Source of the DNA: Hyphomonadaceae bacterium
Lineage (GTDB): Bacteria > Pseudomonadota > Alphaproteobacteria > Caulobacterales > Maricaulaceae
Length of the DNA: 64,000 nucleotides
Assembly (NCBI GenBank): GCA_013001295.1
Contig: JABDMW010000046.1
Span: 124,001-188,000 of the forward strand
Direction: 5' to 3'
In this document: positions 1 to 10,844 of the stretch, piece by piece
How positions within the stretch are numbered: position 1 is the first letter of the stretch
Layout of the letters: every line of letters begins with the position of its first letter
Made by a program: the position numbers and the translations under genes
Notes under the pieces: model-generated
The model's input: only the letters and a program-made list of their open reading frames with translations
Databases searched by the model: none
Told to the model about the DNA's origin: nothing

Positions 1-1
1 T

Positions 2-409
2 ATGCCAACAGCCTTGGAACTTACGGGTGTCGTGGAACCGCAAGAGCAACCGTCAAAAGAAAACATTGACGGTGAAATTTTAACGCCGTCTGAAAGGTCA
101 TGGGTGCCGATATTAACCGGTGAAGCTGAGACTGTCAGATCTAAAAATGACGCGATGGCCTGGGAGCTATTCTTAAAAAGAGGTGTGCGGCTCGGCGATT
201 GGAAAGCCGTCTACTCAAAAGCCGCCGATGCGGCTCCGAACGATCGGCGTGCACCATCGTCATGGCGACTTTATAATCTGAAAACTGATCCCAGTGAAAG
301 CACAGATGTGCGCGAACAACATCCGGAAGAGTTCAAGCGCCTTATGACCGCATGGGAGATGTATGCCAAAGAAAACGGTGTATTTGTCCCGGGCCCGCGG
401 AAGCCGTGA
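2..409 (+). CDS. Sulfatase (arylsulfatase-like), C-terminal fragment; 5' end outside window
   Basis: The frame is open from the window edge, so the ATG at base 2 is most likely internal and only about the last 135 residues are visible. The tail reads like the C-terminus of an alkaline-phosphatase-superfamily sulfatase: a surface strand RLGDWKAVYSK followed by SWRLYNLKTDPSESTDV and a closing HPEEFKRLMTAWEMY helix, the usual 'W-x-LYNL-x-x-DP-x-E-x-x-(D/N)-x-A/V' ending of arylsulfatases. The catalytic formylglycine motif (C-x-P-S-R) would lie upstream and cannot be checked. It converges with the aldo/keto reductase gene. Substrate is unknown; a role in desulfating aromatic esters feeding the neighbouring pathway is only a guess. 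Confidence 0.75.
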   Translation: MPTALELTGVVEPQEQPSKENIDGEILTPSERSWVPILTGEAETVRSKNDAMAWELFLKRGVRLGDWKAVYSKAADAAPNDRRAPSSWRLYNLKTDPSESTDVREQHPEEFKRLMTAWEMYAKENGVFVPGPRKP

Positions 410-424
410 ATTGATTCAATATAT

Positions 425-1420
425 TTATTGAAACTCTTCCGTATCAATGGCTTTTCGCATGGCTTCCGGATAGCGGTGTCCGGAAACAGTATCATGATTT
501 ATCAGCTTTGAGATTTCAATTAAAACTGACGGGGCAACGACATTCTTGAGTGTGTCCAGGTTTTCTTCCAAGTGAGCAATTGACGCAGTGCCCGGAATGA
601 CATGCACGTGCTCGCCCTGTGCTAACACCCAAGAAAGTGAAAGTTGTGCGGGTGTTAGATGTTCCCGCATTGCAATTTGCTCAAATTGTGCAACTAACTT
701 CCGGTTTTTTTCCCAGCTGTCATCCTGAAACCGCGGCTGTTTTGTGCGCAGGTCTTTCGCATCCAATTGGGCCGGATCTTTCACCGCACCAGCAAGAACG
801 CCGCGGGCTACCGGAGAGAAGGCTACAAGTGCCGTTCCTAACGCCCTACAAGTTTCCAGCACAGCTATTTCGGGATTACGCGTCCATAATGAATACTCTG
901 ATTGCATGGCTGCGATTGGGTGTTCTTTGTGAGCATCCTTTAGCGTTGAGGCGGACATTTCTGAGAGACCAATCGCACCAATTTTTCCTTCGTCGATCAG
1001 TCTTGCCAACGTACCGACCGAGTCTTCTATCGGTGTGTTTGGATCCCGGCGATGCAGATAGTAAAGGTCAATATAATTGACCCCCATCGTGCTCAAACTT
1101 GTCTCAACGGCCCTGCGTATAGTCTTCGGCCTACAGTCGATACGGCGGTTGCCGCCATCAAATTCAATGCCGCATTTTGATGCAACGAAAACCTCATCTC
1201 TGCGGGTTTTTACGACCTTGGAAAGCAAGGCTTCATTGTGACCAAGCCCATAAAGCCGTGCGCTATCTAAGTGATTGTAACCAATATCTATGGCGCGATG
1301 CAGCAGGGCCTCCGCATCGCTCTCAGATGGCAGTGGGTAATAGGCTTGGCTCAGCGACATGCAACCCAGCCCTACCGGGCAAAGCTCTTTCCCATTCAGA
1401 GGTCTGGTTGGTAGGTTCAC
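425..1420 (-). CDS. Aldo/keto reductase
   Basis: A 331-residue NAD(P)H-dependent oxidoreductase of the AKR (TIM-barrel) family. Visible family signatures are GLGCMSLSQAYYP near the N-terminus, the catalytic Asp/Tyr block HLDSARLYGLGHNEALL, the Lys/His strand VFVASKCGIEF and YIDLYYLHRRDPNTPIEDSV, and the cofactor-binding segment HVHVIPGTASIAHLEENL. It is the last gene of the minus-strand protocatechuate operon and its start overlaps the pobA stop by 4 bp, so it is almost certainly cotranscribed. It may reduce an aromatic aldehyde or a ring-cleavage semialdehyde, but no step of the 4,5-cleavage pathway requires it, so its substrate is unassigned. Confidence 0.88.
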   Translation of the reverse strand: MNLPTRPLNGKELCPVGLGCMSLSQAYYPLPSESDAEALLHRAIDIGYNHLDSARLYGLGHNEALLSKVVKTRRDEVFVASKCGIEFDGGNRRIDCRPKTIRRAVETSLSTMGVNYIDLYYLHRRDPNTPIEDSVGTLARLIDEGKIGAIGLSEMSASTLKDAHKEHPIAAMQSEYSLWTRNPEIAVLETCRALGTALVAFSPVARGVLAGAVKDPAQLDAKDLRTKQPRFQDDSWEKNRKLVAQFEQIAMREHLTPAQLSLSWVLAQGEHVHVIPGTASIAHLEENLDTLKNVVAPSVLIEISKLINHDTVSGHRYPEAMRKAIDTEEFQ

Positions 1421-2585
1421 AAGGGTAGTCCTATATAGTTTTCAGCAATGCTCATCTGGGCCGCTTTGGAGTTGGCAATATAATCTAGTTCCGCAATCTG
1501 CATTTTGCGCCCAAAGTCTCCGTCCTCCGGAAAACTATGCATCAAGGAGGTGAGATACCAAGCGAAGCGCGATGATTTCCAGACTCTTGCCAAAGCCTTT
1601 GCTTCATAAGCGTCTGTTCCTGACAGGTCATTTTGCTTGAAGTAATCTATCAGAGCAGGCGCGAGGTAAGCAATATCCGAAGCTGCAAGATTGAGACCTT
1701 TCGCCCCTGTAGGTGGGACAATATGCGCCGCATCCCCGGCCAAGAATAGACTGCCATAGCGCATTTTTTCAAAGATAAATGACCGCAGCGGCGCGATAGA
1801 TTTCTCCAGGGAGGGGCCGGTGGTAATGTTGTCTTTAAACTCTGATCCCAACCGCACTTTCAGTTCATTCCAGACCCGCTCATCAGACCAGTCTTCAATC
1901 TTCTCATCCGTCGGGACTTGCAAATAGTAGCGACTGCGTGTGTTGGAGCGCATAGAGGCCAGTGCGAAGCCGTTATCGTGCTTGGCATAGACGACTTCAT
2001 GCGCGCAAGGCGGCACATCGGCCAGAATACCCAGCCAACCAAAAGGATAGACGCGCTCCACAGATGACGCTGCTGAAGCCGGAATGGCTTTACGGGAGGG
2101 GCCATGAAATCCGTCACACCCAGCAATAAAACGCGCGTCGATACGGTGCTCTTCTCCGTCTTTTCTAAAGGTGACAAAGGGGGCTTCACTTTCAATGTTA
2201 TGCAAGGCGACATCTTTTACCTCATAGATGGTTTCAACCCCGCGCGTCGGCGCCGCATCCATCAGATCTTTCGTGATTTCGGTCTGCCCATAAACCACGA
2301 CATGTTTTCCGGTCAGTTTTCGAACCGGAATTTTGATCAATTTGTCCCGGTCTGTGAGCGAAACATAGTCGTGGGGAATACCTTCAGCCTGTAGCCTCTC
2401 ATCCAGCCCCAACTGTGTCATAACGTTGATTGTACCTTGCTCAAGGATGCCCGCGCGAATGCGCGAAAGAACATACTCACCAGAGCGGCGCTCAAGAATA
2501 ATCGCGTCTATCCCGGCCTGGGCCAATAAATGTCCAAGCATAAGCCCTGATGGTCCTGCGCCGATAATGACGACATCGGTTTTCA

Positions 2586-2586
<1 letters not shown>
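1417..2586 (-). CDS. pobA: 4-hydroxybenzoate 3-monooxygenase
   Basis: A 389-residue FAD-dependent aromatic hydroxylase that converts 4-hydroxybenzoate to protocatechuate with NAD(P)H and O2. The N-terminal Rossmann motif GAGPSGLMLG, the RIRAGILEQGTINVM segment typical of PobA, the FAD/NADPH motif GCDGFHGPSR and the C-terminal flavin-binding GDAAHIVPPTGAKGLNLAASD are all present, and the length matches the family (about 390 residues). It overlaps ligC by 1 bp and the aldo/keto reductase by 4 bp. This places 4-hydroxybenzoate entry in the same transcript as ring cleavage. A 3-hydroxybenzoate or salicylate hydroxylase is much less likely given the PobA-type motifs. Confidence 0.93.
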
Positions 2587-4788
<2,202 letters not shown>

Positions 4789-4796
<8 letters not shown>

Positions 4797-5811
4797 TTTC
4801 TACTTTCATCAGTTTTTCAATGACCCGGCGCGCATGAGTGCCGCCCGAGTCTATTGAGAGCACGCGCAAAGCCATATCAGGGTTGTCAGCAATCGAGATT
4901 TGCTGACCTTCCAAAATGTCTATGTCTTCGCTAAATATCTTGAACTGACCATTCTTGATGCGATCTGTTAGACCTTGATCCTCGATCCGGAAATTGCGGA
5001 CCATGCCCCAGAAATAGTGACAGGTTGTTTCAGTTTCAGGTGTCATCGAGTCAACGACAAAACCCCGCACACCGGAATCATGACTTTCGATCGTGTCTCC
5101 GTTTTCAACGGGTGAAACACCCACGTCGATATGCACCGAGCAGGGTTCAATGAACTCACATATTTGCCAGCGATCCACAGGTACATCTTTTTGCAAAGCA
5201 TCGCGCCAAAAAGGCGGCGGAGAAATATTGGGTATCCATCGCGACAGGGTCACTTTGTCGCCATCGACAACCGTTTCCAACGGCGCTTCTTTCAATTCCT
5301 TTTGGCCAATAGATCCGGCATGAACATAGGTCTCGTGGGTGAGGTCCATCAAATTATCGATGAACAGCCGATAGTCGCAGGCCACATGCATATACCCGCC
5401 ATCAAAAACCCAACCCTCACTATCGCAGGGCCAGAAGTTTGGTATTTTTGTTTCGTCGGCTTTTTCCTGATCCCCAATCCAGACCCAGATATACCGGAAT
5501 TTTTCAACCACGCCATAACTGGGCGTGCAGACTTTTTTGTTCACGCGTTCATGAACCTGTGGCATTTCCTCCGGGGTCCCGTCAGGGCCCACCAGCATGC
5601 CGTGATACATACAACGGATGTTGTCGCCTTCACGCATCCCCATTGAGAGCGGTAAAAGACGATGTGGACACGCGTCTCGCAACGCCACAACACTTCCGTC
5701 GAGTTTGCGGTACATGACAATCGGCTCGCCACATATTTTTCGCGAGATTGGCTTGTTGGCCACTTCGCCGTCCCAGGCTGCTATATACCACCTGTTTCGA
5801 ATAAATGTCAT
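4789..5811 (-). CDS. vanA: Vanillate O-demethylase, Rieske oxygenase subunit
   Basis: A 340-residue Rieske non-heme iron oxygenase that removes the methyl group of vanillate to give protocatechuate and formaldehyde. The Rieske [2Fe-2S] motif is CPHRLLPLSMGMREGDNIRCMYH (Cys-x-His, 17 residues, Cys-x2-His), preceded by ICGEPIVMYR. The mononuclear iron site is NLMDLTHETYVHAGSIGQKE, nearly identical in layout to VanA. Also VanA-like are PPFWRDAL and VPVDRWQICEF. It sits between ligJ (4-bp overlap) and ligA (8-bp overlap). The usual reductase partner VanB is not in the window, so electrons must come from a gene elsewhere. A related aromatic O-demethylase with another substrate is possible. Confidence 0.88.
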
Positions 5812-6848
5812 AGTCCACGTTCCTTCAACAATTCATCGAGTCGGGGATAAACCCGTCTTGCATTGGTTTCAAATATATCTTTTTCATCTTGCTCTGAGAG
5901 GCCAAGATTTTCGACATAACGTTTTGTATCATCAAAGTATTGACCCGTTTCAGGATCAATTCCGCGCACTGCACCAATCATTTCCGAGGCAAATAAAATA
6001 TTCTTTTTATCGATGACCTTAAACAATAGGTCGATTCCGGGTTGATGGTAGACACAGGTGTCGAAATAGACGTTCTTCATGACATGCTCTGATAAGGGCG
6101 GTATTTTCAGCATGTCGGCAAGGCCGCGATAACGCCCCCAGTGATACGGTACAGCTCCGCCGCCATGGGGAATAATGAAACGAAGTTTTGGGAAATCCGC
6201 AAATAGATCGCCCGTCATTAGGTTCATAAAGGCATTCGTGTCTGCCGCCATGTAATATGAGCCCGTAGCATGCAGGCAGTCATTACAGGAGCCAGATACG
6301 TGGATCATGGCAGGGACATCCAACTCCACCATTTTCTCATATAGGGGATACCAATATTTATCCGTGAGAGGCGGGGCAGCAAAGTGGCCGCCGCTGGGAT
6401 CAGGGTTAAGGTTGCATCCAATAAAGCCCATCTCATTAACACAACGTTCCAGTTCGCTAATGGCGTCATCAAGTGGGGCAGGCATTCCGCCCTCCATACG
6501 TTGCGGCAACATACAAACGCCGACAAAATTATTGGGAAATAAATCCACAACCCGCTTGATCATATTGTTACAAGCATGCGACCAATCCAGGACGGTTTCG
6601 CGGTCACCCACATGCGGTTCCATCGCCGACGCGCGCGGACTAAAGATCGTCAAATCTGCGCCGCGCTCTTGTTGAAGTTTAAGCTGATTGGCTTCAATAA
6701 TATCCCGCAATTCCGTGTCAGAATATTCAGGCTGTGCAGGACGCGGTAAGCTTGGGTCTTCTAATCGTGCTTTTTGAGCGGCTCTGAAATCTAAATGGGC
6801 TTGCGGGACCAAAGTTTGATGTCCGTGAATATCGATGACTAAGCTCAT
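5808..6848 (-). CDS. ligJ: 4-oxalomesaconate hydratase (amidohydrolase family)
   Basis: A 346-residue amidohydrolase-superfamily enzyme that adds water to 4-oxalomesaconate to form 4-carboxy-4-hydroxy-2-oxoadipate. The metal-binding N-terminal motif VIDIHGH is present, then ADLTIFSPRASAMEPHVGD, PPLTDKYWYPLYEKM, MIHVSGSC and the barrel motif FIIPHGGGAVPYHWGRYRG. Length and motifs match the LigJ type rather than the unrelated PIG-L-type GalB hydratase. It is the first gene of the minus-strand operon and lies 105 bp from the divergent LysR gene, with a clear operator-like repeat in between. The closest alternative is another Amidohydro_2 decarboxylase, but the pathway context argues for LigJ. 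Confidence 0.92.
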   Translation of the reverse strand: MSLVIDIHGHQTLVPQAHLDFRAAQKARLEDPSLPRPAQPEYSDTELRDIIEANQLKLQQERGADLTIFSPRASAMEPHVGDRETVLDWSHACNNMIKRVVDLFPNNFVGVCMLPQRMEGGMPAPLDDAISELERCVNEMGFIGCNLNPDPSGGHFAAPPLTDKYWYPLYEKMVELDVPAMIHVSGSCNDCLHATGSYYMAADTNAFMNLMTGDLFADFPKLRFIIPHGGGAVPYHWGRYRGLADMLKIPPLSEHVMKNVYFDTCVYHQPGIDLLFKVIDKKNILFASEMIGAVRGIDPETGQYFDDTKRYVENLGLSEQDEKDIFETNARRVYPRLDELLKERGL

Positions 6849-6953
6849 TTATAGAGTCCCAAATTTGATTGGCTTACAAGTTTCTAACGAAATCGACGGT
6901 CATTGCCGAATTAAGAGTCCACATTCGGTATAAGAAAATGCTAACTGGGAGTT
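6849..6953. promoter_or_regulatory. Divergent promoter region between ligJ operon and LysR regulator
   Basis: A 105-bp AT-rich spacer separates two genes transcribed outward, so it must carry both promoters. It contains a perfect inverted repeat of LysR type (annotated separately), located about 26 bp before the regulator ATG. That spacing fits negative autoregulation of the regulator together with activation of ligJ. I could not assign firm -35/-10 boxes. Confidence 0.7.
6906..6928. promoter_or_regulatory. LysR-type operator, CCGAAT-N11-ATTCGG
   Basis: The sequence has two perfect 6-bp arms, CCGAAT and ATTCGG, separated by exactly 11 bases. This meets the T-N11-A rule for LysR-family binding sites. 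It lies in the only intergenic region shared by the LysR gene and the lig operon. A second site with the same AAT-N11-ATT core is upstream of ligK. Binding by the adjacent regulator is inferred. Confidence 0.72.
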
Positions 6954-8105
6954 ATGGAAACATGGCAATTTAATATTCGGCACTTAAGAGCATTTTTAAA
7001 AACTGTTGATCTCGGCACACTGATATCGGCATCGCAAGCGGTGAACTTATCTCAGTCGGCTGTCACTCAGGCCATCGCAAAACTTGAAAACCAATTGGGC
7101 GTTCGGCTGTTTATTCGGCAGAATGAAGGTATGGAACCTACAGAAGCAGCCCGGATCATCTATCCGCGTGTTCAGGACATTCTGGGACATATTGGCCGAC
7201 GCAATACAACACATACTCAAATCAAAGCTTTTTTGGCCTTAGCGCAGGGCGGTAACTATGCAGAAGCCTCACAGCTGACAGGTCTGTCCACAGCCTCACT
7301 CCATAGAGCAGTAAGAGACCTCGAAATTTTACTCAGGCAAAAACTCACACGCAGAAAAGGGCGTGGGATTATACTGACAGATTTTGGCCAGAACCAAGCC
7401 CGCCATTTTGGGCTCGCAGCCGCAGAACTGCGTTACATGCTCGACGATTTAAGCGCTCTTACGGGGAAAAAGGCGGGACGTATTGCGATTGGGGCTATGC
7501 CGTTATGCCGCGCGCGCGTTCTACCGTCTGCAATCGTGGCTTATATGCAAAAATTCCCAACTGTGGATATCAATATTGCCGAAGGTTCATTTGTTGAACT
7601 CATTGATCCGCTGCGAAACGGTGAACTTGATTTTCTCATTGGCGCGTTACGTGATCCGGGGCCTGGACCTGACCTTGTTCAAATTCCGTTATTTGACGAT
7701 GCCCCCGTGATTGTCGCGCGTGCAGGACACCCCTTAATGACTGAAAGCCGCCGAAGATCTACACCTTTGCAAGCCTTAGCGGAATTTCCGTGGTGCGTGC
7801 CAAATTCCGGAGTGCCGCTGCGCGAAAATTGGGAGAGTCTGTTTACAGATGCTGGTCTTTCTGTACCGCGTATCTCTGTTGAATGTGGTTCAGTCATCGC
7901 TAATCGGCAAATCTTGATGAAAACAGATTGCCTGACCATTTTATCACCGGATCAGGTTGCCGTGGAGCTTGAGGCCGGTTGGCTCGGCATAATATGTCCA
8001 TTACCGCCGCGCCTTAATCGGGTAATTGGCTTAACGCACCGCGAAGGTTGGCGTCCGACAAATTCGCAATCACTTTTCATGAATGAACTCCGAGCTGTTT
8101 GCTAA
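6954..8105 (+). CDS. LysR-family regulator with two tandem HTH domains (probable regulator of the lig operons)
   Basis: A 383-residue LysR-type regulator, longer than the usual 300-330. Residues about 8-67 form a normal LysR HTH (NLSQSAVTQAIAKLENQLG, then VRLFIRQNEGMEPTEAA). Residues about 88-147 form a second one (TQIKAFLALAQGGNYAEAS, LSTASLHRAVRDLEILLRQK, LTRRKGRGIILTDFG). The inducer-binding domain starts near residue 174 (GRIAIGAMPL) and contains the usual VELIDPLRNGELDFLIGAL strand. The gene is divergent from ligJ and upstream of ligK, so it most likely controls protocatechuate catabolism, with a pathway intermediate as inducer. It plays the role of LigR but has a different architecture, so no symbol is given. 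Confidence 0.9.
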   Translation: METWQFNIRHLRAFLKTVDLGTLISASQAVNLSQSAVTQAIAKLENQLGVRLFIRQNEGMEPTEAARIIYPRVQDILGHIGRRNTTHTQIKAFLALAQGGNYAEASQLTGLSTASLHRAVRDLEILLRQKLTRRKGRGIILTDFGQNQARHFGLAAAELRYMLDDLSALTGKKAGRIAIGAMPLCRARVLPSAIVAYMQKFPTVDINIAEGSFVELIDPLRNGELDFLIGALRDPGPGPDLVQIPLFDDAPVIVARAGHPLMTESRRRSTPLQALAEFPWCVPNSGVPLRENWESLFTDAGLSVPRISVECGSVIANRQILMKTDCLTILSPDQVAVELEAGWLGIICPLPPRLNRVIGLTHREGWRPTNSQSLFMNELRAVC

Positions 8106-8125
8106 CTGTTCGTATTTTCTAATGG

Positions 8126-8146
8126 CCAATGCTGAGTTTGTATTGG
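8126..8146. promoter_or_regulatory. LysR-type operator upstream of ligK, CCAAT-N11-ATTGG
   Basis: Perfect 5-bp arms CCAAT and ATTGG are separated by 11 bases, again obeying T-N11-A. The site is 54 bp before the ligK ATG. It shares the AAT-N11-ATT core with the operator in front of ligJ. A possible promoter overlaps its right arm (TTGGAA, 18-bp spacer, GATATT). This suggests one regulator drives both halves of the pathway. Confidence 0.62.
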
Positions 8147-8200
8147 AATCAGATTAGCGTTTAGGCGATATTTGATGTTACGTAATCTTGAGAGGATAAA

Positions 8201-8878
8201 ATGCCCGAACATGTTGTTGTGCAAAATATTGACCGGATAGATTTAGGTGTGGTCGATGGCCTCGGCGCTTGCGGCGTCGCGACAGTGTCGGAGGCACAGG
8301 GCCGAACCGGATGCATGAAGCCCTATATGCGCCCCATATATCCCGGAGCCCGCGTCGCTGGAAATGCGGTCACAGTCTCCATCCCTCCCGCAGATAATTG
8401 GATGATCCATGTTGTCGTTGAGCAGTGCCAAAAGGGGGATTTTCTTGTCATCTCGCCAACCTCTGAATCGGACGCTGGTTATTTTGGAGACCTGTTTGCC
8501 ACGGCGCTGAAATTACGGGGCGTTCGCGGGCTCATCATTGAAGGCGGTGTGCGGGATTTGGCGGAACTGCAGGAGATGGATTTTCCTGTCTGGTCCAAAT
8601 ATGTGCATGGGACAGGGACTGTTAAAGAAAGCCTTGGCTCTATCAATGTGCCAATCGTTTGTGCTGGGCAGACCGTAAACCCCGGCGATGTGATCGTCGC
8701 TGATGATGATGGTGTTTGCGTTGTTTCTCACGCAACTGCTGAGGTCGTGCTTAAAAATTCCCACGCACGCGAAGAAAAGGAAGCGCGCAACCGCGCAAAA
8801 TTTGCTGCGGGTGAACTGGGTCTGGATGTTTATGGCATGCGTGAGCGGCTCAAAGACAAAGGCTTGAAATATATCTGA
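8201..8878 (+). CDS. ligK: 4-carboxy-4-hydroxy-2-oxoadipate aldolase
   Basis: A 225-residue class II (divalent-metal) aldolase of the RraA-like HMG/CHA aldolase family. It performs the last step of the 4,5-cleavage pathway, splitting 4-carboxy-4-hydroxy-2-oxoadipate to pyruvate and oxaloacetate. Family features are the N-terminal [32 protein letters not shown], the metal/substrate loop [18 protein letters not shown] with its conserved Arg-Asp, and [15 protein letters not shown]. Length is typical (about 225-230). An AGAGGATAAA ribosome site precedes the ATG. The stop overlaps the ligI start by 1 bp. RraA itself is shorter and lacks this context. Confidence 0.94.
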   Translation: MPEHVVVQNIDRIDLGVVDGLGACGVATVSEAQGRTGCMKPYMRPIYPGARVAGNAVTVSIPPADNWMIHVVVEQCQKGDFLVISPTSESDAGYFGDLFATALKLRGVRGLIIEGGVRDLAELQEMDFPVWSKYVHGTGTVKESLGSINVPIVCAGQTVNPGDVIVADDDGVCVVSHATAEVVLKNSHAREEKEARNRAKFAAGELGLDVYGMRERLKDKGLKYI

Positions 8879-9798
8879 TGTCCATTTCACAGGCTCAACC
8901 TCCATCGGAAAACGCACGGGATGTTCATCCATCGCCAAAATCTCCGGACTTTAAAGTGCCTGCAGGCGCTGTGGATGCGCATTGTCATGTCTTTGGACCG
9001 TCACATAAATTTCCCTATTCCCCAATCCGTAAATACACGCCTTTTGATGCCCCGGCAGAAAAGCTTTTTGCACTTCGCGATCATCTGGGCTTTGAGAAAA
9101 ATGTACTGGTTCAGGCCAGTTGTCATGGCAAAAATAATGAGGCGATGGTGGATTGTCTCAAGCTGGCAGGCGATAAAGCCCGCGGTGTTGCGATAGTCGA
9201 TCCTGCCATTTCAGACGTTGAACTGATAGCATTGGATCAGGCCGGCGTTCGGGGCGTTCGGTTTAACTTTTTAAAACGCCTTGTCGACCCAACACCAAAG
9301 TCAGAATATTTAAAGATCGCAGAGCGTGTTGCGAAAATGGGGTGGCATACCGTTGTCTATTTTGAAGCTGAGGAAATAGACGAAATTGCTCCGTTCCTGG
9401 AATCTATTCCGACGATTGTTGTGATTGACCATATGGGGCGGCCGGATGTGAGCTTGGGCGTAGATCATCCGCAATTTGAACGGTTCATAAAATTAATGGC
9501 GGCTAACCCGAATTTCTGGGTGAAAGTGTCTTGTCCAGAACGCCTCTCCGTCCAAGGTCCGCCCTATGAGGATGTCACGCCATTTGCGAGGACGCTTGTC
9601 GAGCGTTTCCCTGACCGTGTGCTTTGGGGGACTGACTGGCCGCATCCAAATATGACAACCCATACGCCTGATGATGGTCTGCTGGTTGACCGTATTCCGC
9701 ATATCGCGCCGACCAAAGCCCTGCAGCACAAATTGCTGGTTGAAAATCCGATGCATCTCTACTGGCCTGGACATGCCATTCCTGAAGGTGATTTATGA
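8878..9798 (+). CDS. ligI: 2-pyrone-4,6-dicarboxylate hydrolase
   Basis: A 306-residue amidohydrolase-superfamily lactonase that opens 2-pyrone-4,6-dicarboxylate to 4-oxalomesaconate. Motifs are VDAHCHVFGPSHKFPYSP at the N-terminus (the HxH strand), VLVQASCHGKNNEAM, RGVRFNFLKRLVD, VVIDHMGRPD and the C-terminal WGTDWPHPNMTTHTPDDG carrying the catalytic Asp. All are characteristic of LigI. It overlaps ligK by 1 bp and ligU by 4 bp. Together with ligC it confirms that the pathway runs through the pyrone intermediate. Confidence 0.95.
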   Translation: MSISQAQPPSENARDVHPSPKSPDFKVPAGAVDAHCHVFGPSHKFPYSPIRKYTPFDAPAEKLFALRDHLGFEKNVLVQASCHGKNNEAMVDCLKLAGDKARGVAIVDPAISDVELIALDQAGVRGVRFNFLKRLVDPTPKSEYLKIAERVAKMGWHTVVYFEAEEIDEIAPFLESIPTIVVIDHMGRPDVSLGVDHPQFERFIKLMAANPNFWVKVSCPERLSVQGPPYEDVTPFARTLVERFPDRVLWGTDWPHPNMTTHTPDDGLLVDRIPHIAPTKALQHKLLVENPMHLYWPGHAIPEGDL

Positions 9799-10844
9799 GT
9801 GGTATCCCTTGCATGCTTATGCGCGGTGGAACCTCCAAAGGGCCGTTCTTTTTGGCGAGTGATCTTCCCTCTGATAGTGAAGCGCGCAACCAAGCTATAT
9901 TGACAATCATGGGGTCCCCGGATGCGCGCCAAATCGACGGGATGGGGGGATCCCACCCTCTGACAAGTAAAGTTGCGATTATATCACCATCAAATCGGGA
10001 TGGTTTTGATGTCGATTATTTATTCCTGCAGGTGACGCCCGAGACAGGCGCAATTTCCGATTCTCAAAATTGCGGGAACATGCTGGCGGCCGTCGGTCCC
10101 TTTTCAATTGAACGCGGGCTTGTGAAAGCCGTAAGTGACGAGACGGCTGTCCGCGTCTTTATGGTGAATTCCGACTCTCGGGCCGACCTTATTGTGCAAA
10201 CACCAAATGGTAATGTAACGTATGATGGCGATACCCGCATTGATGGTGTGCCCGGAACCCATGCGCCAATTTTACAAAATTATTATGGAACGGCTGGCGC
10301 CCAATGCGGGGCATTACTGCCGACCGGTCGTCAAATTGACGTCATTGATGATGTCGAATGCACGCTGGTCGATAATGGAATGCCAACCGTCTTAATGCGG
10401 GCGGGGGATTTGGATTTGACTGGATATGAAACGCCGGAGGCTCTCGAAGCCAATGAAAACTTGAAACTGCGGCTGGAGTCTATTCGACTGACGGCGGGAA
10501 AATTAATGAAGTTGGGGAATGTCAAAGACATGACAATTCCCAAAATGTGTCTTATCGCGCCGCCGCGAAATGGCGGAATTATTTCGACACGGACGTTCAT
10601 TCCGCATCGAGTCCATCAAACTGTGGGCGTTCTGGCGGCGGCTTCTGATGCTGCGGGCTGTATGTTCCCCGGCGGCGTTGCTGCAAGTATGGCGGAGTTT
10701 GATGAGATGAATCCATGCCGCGTCGATATCGAGCACCCGACAGGCGCGCTGACTGTTGAGCTGGAATGGGAAGGCGAGACGATCATCCGAACAGCCCTTC
10801 TGCGTACAGCTCGAAAGATCATGGACGGAATGGTTTTCTTATGA
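9795..10844 (+). CDS. ligU: 4-oxalomesaconate tautomerase (PrpF family)
   Basis: A 349-residue protein of the PrpF/isomerase family with two diaminopimelate-epimerase-like halves. It shifts the double bond of 4-oxalomesaconate so that LigJ can hydrate it. Signatures are the N-terminal MLMRGGTSKGPFFL, GMGGSHPLTSKVAII, the half-site SDSQNCGNMLAAVGPFSIE and PKMCLIAPPRNGG. Length is typical of LigU/GalD. PrpF methylaconitate isomerases look similar, but there is no methylcitrate gene here and the neighbours are all protocatechuate genes. Start and stop overlap the neighbouring genes by 4 bp each. Confidence 0.9.
   Translation: MSGIPCMLMRGGTSKGPFFLASDLPSDSEARNQAILTIMGSPDARQIDGMGGSHPLTSKVAIISPSNRDGFDVDYLFLQVTPETGAISDSQNCGNMLAAVGPFSIERGLVKAVSDETAVRVFMVNSDSRADLIVQTPNGNVTYDGDTRIDGVPGTHAPILQNYYGTAGAQCGALLPTGRQIDVIDDVECTLVDNGMPTVLMRAGDLDLTGYETPEALEANENLKLRLESIRLTAGKLMKLGNVKDMTIPKMCLIAPPRNGGIISTRTFIPHRVHQTVGVLAAASDAAGCMFPGGVAASMAEFDEMNPCRVDIEHPTGALTVELEWEGETIIRTALLRTARKIMDGMVFL

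Noticed and set aside
5131-5646. 171-residue plus-strand ORF
   Set aside because: It is antisense to vanA, where the Rieske and iron motifs prove the minus frame.
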